Shown piece by piece: positions 63,455 through 64,000 of a stretch of 64,000 nucleotides of DNA; the first letter of the stretch is position 1; every line of letters starts with the position of its first letter. Made by a program: the position numbers and the translations under genes. Below the pieces are notes generated by a model. That model was given only the letters and a program-made list of their open reading frames with translations, searched no databases and had not been told where the DNA came from. The stretch comes from Shimia aestuarii (lineage in GTDB: Bacteria > Pseudomonadota > Alphaproteobacteria > Rhodobacterales > Rhodobacteraceae), in contig NZ_FOTQ01000001.1 in NCBI RefSeq assembly GCF_900114635.1, positions 1-64,000 on the forward strand. Direction: 5' to 3'.

Positions 63455-64000
63455 ATGCCTGCCGACGCACCACAAGTAGTGCACCATATTGTGGGCGGCG
63501 GTATTGCCGGGTTGGCAGCGGCCGTATTCCTTGTCCGGGACGCGGGTGTCGAAGGCGAAAGAGTCCGAATTTATGAACAGCTCGACGTAACCGGCGGGTC
63601 TCTCGACGGGTGTGGTAACGCTGCGGATGGATACCTGATTCGCGGCGGTCGGATGTTCGAAGAGCATTTCGTTTGCACCTTTGACCTTCTGGACACCATT
63701 CCTTCAGTGGACGACCCCAACATCTCCGTCGCCGAGGACATCTTGGCTTTCAATGGCATGGTGACAGGATCCTCCAACTGCCGCCTTGTGCGTGACGGAA
63801 AACCGGCTGCGGATCGCTACGACCTTACGCTCGAAGCCCGTGACATCATCGATATCAATCGTTTGATCTTGCATTCGGAACGCAGCCTGGGTTCCCAGAG
63901 AATCGACGACTGGTTCAAGCCACCCTTCTTTGAAAGCAATTTCTGGCTGATGTGGTCCACCATGTTCTCGTTTCAGCCTTGGCACGCGCTAAGCGAGATG
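63455..64000 (+). CDS. ohyA: Oleate hydratase, N-terminal part (runs off the window)
   Basis: The frame opens at ATG 63455, behind GAAAGGG, and is open for 182 codons to the window edge. HIVGGGIAGLAAAVFLVRDAG binds FAD, and TGGSLDGCG, LIRGGRMFEEHF, FDLLDTIPSVDDPN and FFESNFWLMWSTMFSFQPWH are the strongly conserved oleate hydratase (MCRA) signatures. The enzyme adds water to the cis-9 double bond of oleate and related unsaturated fatty acids. About two thirds of the protein lies beyond the window. Confidence 0.95.
   Translation, partial: MPADAPQVVHHIVGGGIAGLAAAVFLVRDAGVEGERVRIYEQLDVTGGSLDGCGNAADGYLIRGGRMFEEHFVCTFDLLDTIPSVDDPNISVAEDILAFNGMVTGSSNCRLVRDGKPAADRYDLTLEARDIIDINRLILHSERSLGSQRIDDWFKPPFFESNFWLMWSTMFSFQPWHALSEM

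Overview
The window looks like chromosome from an alphaproteobacterium of the Rhodobacteraceae (Roseobacter group). The evidence is high GC, a metK leader that matches the SAM/SAH riboswitch known from Rhodobacterales, an Irr-type Fur protein beside fabA, a class II EPSP synthase, a pyrrolysine-free MttB-like protein, TRAP and liv transporters, and the gene blocks aroA/cmk/rpsA/ihfB/lapA/trpF/trpB and miaB/phoH/ybeY/corC/lnt/metK/trmB. No rRNA, tRNA or CRISPR array was seen.

Layout. 1-420: right end of an IS3-family element and a possible gene stump. 548-1963: a berberine-bridge-type FAD oxidoreductase. 2551-10339: a catabolic island with a fused 3-dehydroshikimate dehydratase/HPPD-like protein, a shikimate/quinate dehydrogenase, a three-gene TRAP transporter, a Gfo/Idh/MocA oxidoreductase and a divergent GntR/FCD regulator. 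It reads as a module that imports a cyclic polyol acid and converts it to protocatechuate. 10356-13701: a liv ABC cassette without a binding protein. 14309-16204: an AT-richer OafA-type acyltransferase. 16567-30476: mostly housekeeping and metabolic genes (ychF, a PagL-like outer-membrane protein, trpA, an MttB-like protein with an lldD-like gene, rplY, pth, a serine hydrolase and others). 30473-32031: a membrane-anchored LuxR-type regulator and a Gly/Asn-rich secreted protein.

32293-47204 carries trpB, trpF, lapA, ihfB, rpsA, cmk and aroA on the minus strand. This block is split by accessory genes: a methyltransferase flanked by a duplicated SnoaL fragment, a frameshifted MetX-like hydrolase, ATP-grasp and Hint proteins, an aldo/keto reductase, and two tandem paralogous membrane proteins. 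47295-59608 carries an amidohydrolase, trmB, a BASS transporter, riboswitch-controlled metK, lnt, corC, ybeY, phoH, a lipoprotein/OmpA pair with a shared Cys-rich module, and miaB. A two-gene plus-strand operon (secreted protein plus PKHD dioxygenase) sits between phoH and ybeY behind a promoter overlapped by an inverted repeat. 59719-64000 holds a possible glycosyltransferase, a GFA protein, a quinone-reductase-like MDR protein, divergent irr/fabA, and the start of an oleate hydratase cut by the window edge.

Most promising observations: the quinate/shikimate uptake-and-conversion module, the SAM/SAH riboswitch on metK, the WVDPxGC module shared by a lipoprotein and an OmpA protein, the putative operator in front of the PKHD operon, the G8-tract frameshift in a MetX-like gene, the tandem membrane paralogs between aroA and cmk, and the PagL-like protein that appears to lack its catalytic Glu. 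All functions were assigned by reading motifs. No database search was run.
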